DNA from: Terana coerulea
Taxonomy: Eukaryota; Basidiomycota; Agaricomycetes; Polyporales; Phanerochaetaceae
Length of the DNA: 31,313 nt
Assembly (NCBI GenBank): GCA_024811115.1
Contig: JAKOGH010000407.1
Location: 1 to 31,313 of the forward strand
Direction: 5' to 3'
How positions within the stretch are numbered: the first letter of the stretch is position 1; every line of letters begins with the position of its first letter. This document shows positions 29,041 through 31,313 of this stretch, one piece after another. The position numbers were made by a program, and so were the translations under genes. The notes below the pieces were generated by a model. It was not told the DNA's origin. It saw only the letters and a list, made by a program, of their open reading frames with translations, and ran no database searches.

Positions 29041-29070
29041 GAATTAAAAGGGGGGTTTTTCCAGGATGAG

Positions 29071-29494
29071 AGTAGATATGAATCAACAATGTTGTTGAGT
29101 GCAGGGGTTTAGCCCACAGACCAAGCCTCATATATACGTGTAGAGGGACGCCAGACACTATCTAAGACCTTGATACCATATGCTGACTGATACAGTCAGG
29201 TGACATCTGACTAAGGCTCAGGAGCATACTACCGCTCTAACTTCCTTATCGGATCTGACCTAGCTATCATGCTAACATCAACACTATCTAGATGTCCTAA
29301 TTGAGCTCTGTACACTCTGGGTCCATGATGTCATACTGACGTATCATACTGAATATGGTCCAGAACAGTTCCAGACTGAGTCCTGGATCTTACATCTGTA
29401 TAAGGCATATCCTGATGTTCATGCAACAAGCACATGGCAAACTGATCTAGCATTTTATAACGCTGTGTGACGACTTGGTGACATGCCTGTAACT
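29071..29494 (-). repeat. LTR-1 copy 4, middle piece
   Basis: agtagatatgaatcaacaat through acatgcctgtaact matches the central part of LTR-1 on the minus strand, with the TATA region (catatatacgtg, near 29130) and the palindrome region (atgatgtcatactgacg, near 29325). It joins 26666-26746 on one side and 30081-30131 on the other. Confidence 0.85.
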
Positions 29495-30072
29495 AGTGAT
29501 GTGCCGGCCCAAGCCTGAAAGCTGTGGCCAGCGGCTTGTAGGGCTGCAACCCAGCCGGGCATGGCCAGGGCGCTTGAGCCGTGGCCAAGGCGACTCCGGC
29601 TTTCTGCAGTAACCGCGGCTTTGTCTGCAGATGGCAAACATTCAACGCTACTAGGGAAGTTCTCGTAGGCATAGTAAGTGATATAGTCATCATATCAAGT
29701 AATTAAATACTCACTGAACATAGAGATGCACACCAATTGCCCGTCCGAGGCGGCCTACATGCATCAGTCGCGTTAGCGCCTAACACGTTGAACATAGCGG
29801 CATGCCCATTGGCACCAACATACTGTGCAAACATGAGTTTTACTCCTTGTGATAAACTATAGCTTACCTGGTCTGGTATACGGCTGTAGTATTGTGACAC
29901 AGTACCATCTGTACGCTCTGAGGCCGTGGCCTGACGGCCCTGGTAAGGCCCAGCTTTCATTCAAGCCAGGCTTTGAGCCCTATTGAGCTATTGCTCAAAG
30001 CCCGGCTTGGCCCGGCCTGAGATGGCTTGGCTTTGACGGCTTGACGGCTGAGGCCAGGCCGGCACATCACTT
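29495..30072. mobile_element. hAT-type non-autonomous element (578 bp)
   Basis: Terminal inverted repeats of 15 bp are perfect: AGTGATGTGCCGGCC (29495-29509) and GGCCGGCACATCACT (30057-30071). An exact 8-bp target duplication CTGTAACT flanks it (29487-29494 and 30073-30080). Eight-base duplications and this kind of end are typical of hAT transposons. The subterminal zones (29510-29630 and 29930-30056) are dense in GGCTTG, CAAGCC and GGCC motifs, another hAT feature. The AT-richer middle has no transposase. The minus-strand 85-codon frame 29703-29960 is open but matches nothing I know; it may be captured sequence. It is inserted in LTR-1 copy 4. Confidence 0.9.
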
Positions 30073-30080
30073 CTGTAACT

Positions 30081-30131
30081 TGATGTTACACTCTAAGTGC
30101 TGTAGACTAGCGCTAAGGGAAATTTGTGACA
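30081..30131 (-). repeat. LTR-1 copy 4, last piece (5' end of the repeat)
   Basis: tgatgttacactctaagtgc to aagggaaatttgtgaca; the complement is the TGTCACAAATTTCCCTT start of LTR-1. The outer flanks of the reassembled copy (caaac at 26661, gaatg at 30132) do not match. Confidence 0.85.
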
Positions 30132-30640
30132 GAATGCCTGGAACTACATATATTTAGGTGTTTCTAATGCATACTCAAACTTTCTTACCAAGCCAGAATC
30201 AGTGTTATACTCTAACTAAGCTTGAGATTCAATCAATATTTGCTCTCTGTAGCTGCTAGTTAGCTCTGTTTGGGAAATAATACCACTATAATGTTTGTTT
30301 TATTAACATAATATGCTACAGCAAGCATTTGCAGTCATATAAGTAACACATTAAACATTGGGGATAATGCAGTTGAAGCAACATGGAGCCACTGGAGCAT
30401 AGTAAACAAGTGCGTAATATATCAGAATGGCAAGAGGTTCCTACAAACCTTCCTCTTTAGAGAGGAGGGGAGGGAGAGAGGGGGTCCAATAACTTATTGA
30501 AAAAGGATCATCAGGTAAGATTTTCTTTCTACAGTCTCCTTGGTTGTAAAATTACAGCTGGTCCTAAGTGGTTCTAGGACTGGACTCTCAAACACTACTT
30601 TTAAGCTGCAGAACTTGCCCTTGAAGAGGCTGCTAGGGAC
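30132..30640. other. Intergenic sequence between the repeats and the host gene
   Basis: No gene recognised. A 26-base purine-only run (agagaggaggggagggagagagggg) lies at 30459-30484, directly followed by tccaataac, which includes a CCAAT box on the plus strand at about 30486. Both could be promoter parts of the downstream gene, but they are 450 bp from its ATG. Confidence 0.4.
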
Positions 30641-30649
30641 TGACCTCAG

Positions 30650-30770
30650 TCGACTTCAGTTGCAGTCAGTTGATCTGCCAACAACTTGACTTGACTTGAC
30701 TGGTCCTTTAAGGACCAGTCATCAATAGTCAAGTCACAGTCAATTCAATTCAAGTCACGGCAACACTAGT
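30650..30770. repeat. Hairpin with TTGAC-type repeats
   Basis: A perfect 11-bp inverted repeat, GACTGGTCCTT then T then AAGGACCAGTC, at 30698-30720. It is flanked by acttgacttgacttgac on the left and agtcaagtcacagtcaattc on the right, which also pair imperfectly. The right side ends cacggcaacacta, similar to ends of some fungal hAT elements, so it may be a MITE fragment; the left end was not found. Confidence 0.55.
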
Positions 30771-30880
30771 AGGCGCCGACTTGCCGGGCGCATCCAAAAT
30801 AGGCAGGTGGGTGGGCGGGCTCTAGCTCCCCGATAAGGCGTGAAATCCAATTCGGAAGTGTTCTATTTTCGACAAGTTCT

Positions 30881-30896
30881 TGTCCTTCCAAGGACA
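30881..30896. promoter_or_regulatory. Short palindrome upstream of the methyltransferase gene
   Basis: TGTCCTT CC AAGGACA, a perfect 7-bp inverted repeat 45 bp before the ATG. Its core (GTCCTT/AAGGAC) is shared with the hairpin at 30698-30720. It could be a dimeric factor site or a weak hairpin in the 5' leader. Function is inference only. Confidence 0.3.
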
Positions 30897-30940
30897 CTCT
30901 TCTAAAGACAGTCATCCATCCTTCAGCTTGGCTTTAAGTA

Positions 30941-31313
30941 ATGGCCCGGCGCAACGAAGGAGGCCATGGGATCTTGAAAAGTTCAATGCGCGAAAATTAT
31001 CAAGAGCATGGAGTTGTAGATGTGCGTACCAAGAAGTGAATATGTACTTTGCACCTCACCTTCGGCTAGTATTACAGGAAAGTAGGCACGAGTTATCGAA
31101 ATCCTCACTTTCCTGGAGTGCGTAATGTTCTATTCACATGGTTCACCAAGTATGGCTTACACAACCTGTAAGGCACTCGCTAATCTCATATTTATCACCA
31201 GATGGTGGCTGGCGGAAGGACACCATGGGGCCGAGACCAGCTTCGCAGTCTTTGACATGGCATGTGGTTAGTATGCTCTGCTATCATCCGTGAAAACTTA
31301 ACTGGTGACGATC
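30941..31313 (+). CDS. Conserved fungal SAM-dependent methyltransferase-like gene, 5' part
   Basis: Host gene running off the window. Exon 1 (30941-31021) encodes MARRNEGGHGILKSSMRENY then QEHGVVD. A 48-nt intron (31022-31069, GTGCGT...CTAG) follows. Exon 2 (31070-31167) encodes YYRKVGTSYRNPHFPG and VRNVLFTWFTKY. A 34-nt intron (31168-31201, GTAAGG...CTAAT...CAG) follows. Exon 3 (31202-31266) encodes LWWLAEGHHGAETSF and AVFDMACG, the glycine motif that binds S-adenosylmethionine in class I methyltransferases. A third intron starts at 31267 (GTTAGT). All exons join in frame with no stop, and the opening residues match a conserved family of fungal methyltransferase-domain proteins as I remember it. 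Substrate unknown. ATG 30941 was chosen because the conserved family sequence starts there. It is the only apparently intact gene in the window. Confidence 0.8.
31022..31069 (+). other. Intron 1 of the methyltransferase-like gene
   Basis: GTGCGT donor, ctcac possible branch site near 31055, ggctag acceptor. Splicing at 31069 gives YYRKVG in frame; the later candidate acceptor ttacag at 31077 would shift the frame. Confidence 0.7.
31168..31201 (+). other. Intron 2 of the methyltransferase-like gene
   Basis: GTAAGG donor, gctaatc branch site, caccag acceptor. Only 34 nt, but splicing restores one frame from NL to WWLAEG and the FDMACG motif, while unspliced reading stops at TAA. Confidence 0.7.

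Larger units (their letters stand above)
26747..29068. mobile_element. 2.3-kb composite insertion inside LTR-1 copy 4
   Basis: Begins CATCTGAGAAAACCCCC and ends GGGGGGTTTTTCCAGGATG, whose complement is CATCCTGGAAAAACCCCCC: imperfect terminal inverted repeats. Comparison with uninterrupted LTR-1 copies shows the empty site ...ctagtAG/agtggatatg; AG is present on both sides (26745-26746 and 29069-29070), suggesting a 2-bp duplication. A second left-end copy (CATCTGAGAAATCCCCC) starts at 27003, so the insertion may be two nested or tandem elements. It holds the GC-rich island, a tRNA-like sequence and an LTR-2-like repeat. No transposase recognised; superfamily unknown. Confidence 0.65.

Noticed and set aside
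29703..29960. 85-codon minus-strand frame as a real gene in the hAT-type element
   Set aside because: No family match, no intron or start context that supports it. Could be captured sequence but not supported as a gene.
25252..30131. LTR-1 copies 3 and 4 as the long terminal inverted repeats of one DNA transposon
   Set aside because: They face each other, but the flanks show no target duplication. Copies 1 and 2 have the opposite relative arrangement, and the sequence to the right does not continue the integrase interrupted on the left.
30459..30484. Purine run as a retrotransposon polypurine tract
   Set aside because: No TG-starting LTR follows (next bases are tccaataac) and no pol sequence precedes it.
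1..31313. CRISPR array, phage, operon or bacterial features
   Set aside because: No spaced direct repeats, and no operons with ribosome binding sites. Introns and chromodomain retroelements show a eukaryotic (fungal) sequence.

Overview
This window looks like a transposon graveyard from a filamentous fungus, most likely a basidiomycete (Agaricomycete-type), ending at the edge of a host gene. The organism call is inference. It rests on chromodomain Ty3/Gypsy elements, very short introns (48 and 34 nt) in the one host gene, and strong AT-richness of the decayed repeats. Almost none of the coding sequence is intact. Most short open frames are chance frames in repeats or the shadows of broken polyproteins.

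Layout. (1) 336-897: a 562-bp LTR-like repeat, here called LTR-1, on the minus strand. (2) About 1215-7945: a very degraded plus-strand Ty3/Gypsy element (Gypsy-B; reverse transcriptase, RNase H, integrase, chromodomain, polypurine tract, start of a 3' LTR). It is split by two related palindromic foldback elements, at 2031-3481 and 3935-5262. (3) 7946-12766: AT-rich DNA with two related palindromic elements bounded by TA dinucleotides (9528-10389 and 11375-12724). The second carries a further inverted-repeat element (12192-12672). (4) 12932-13471: a second LTR-1 copy, then about 2 kb of unidentified fossil sequence. (5) 15698-17289 and 24347-25251: two halves of a minus-strand chromodomain Gypsy element (Gypsy-C) whose polyprotein ends in a dUTPase domain. 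(6) 17290-24346: a nearly complete but frameshifted plus-strand chromovirus (Gypsy-A) inserted inside that dUTPase domain. Its LTRs are about 94% identical by eye. It carries an 11-nt match that predicts Tf1-like self-priming. (7) 25252-25811: a third LTR-1 copy. (8) 26666-30131: a fourth LTR-1 copy, split by a 2.3-kb composite insertion holding a sharply GC-rich island (26747-29068) and by a 578-bp hAT-type element (29495-30072). (9) 30941 to the window end: the first three exons of a conserved fungal gene with a SAM-dependent methyltransferase motif.

The order of some events can be read directly. Gypsy-C came before Gypsy-A. LTR-1 at 26666-30131 came before the composite insertion and the hAT-type element. 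Gypsy-B came before both foldback elements. The mariner-like palindrome at 11375 came before the element at 12192. Several decayed coding frames show stops or lost catalytic residues that single C-to-T or G-to-A changes would explain, which suggests mutation of silenced, methylated repeats. I could not quantify this.
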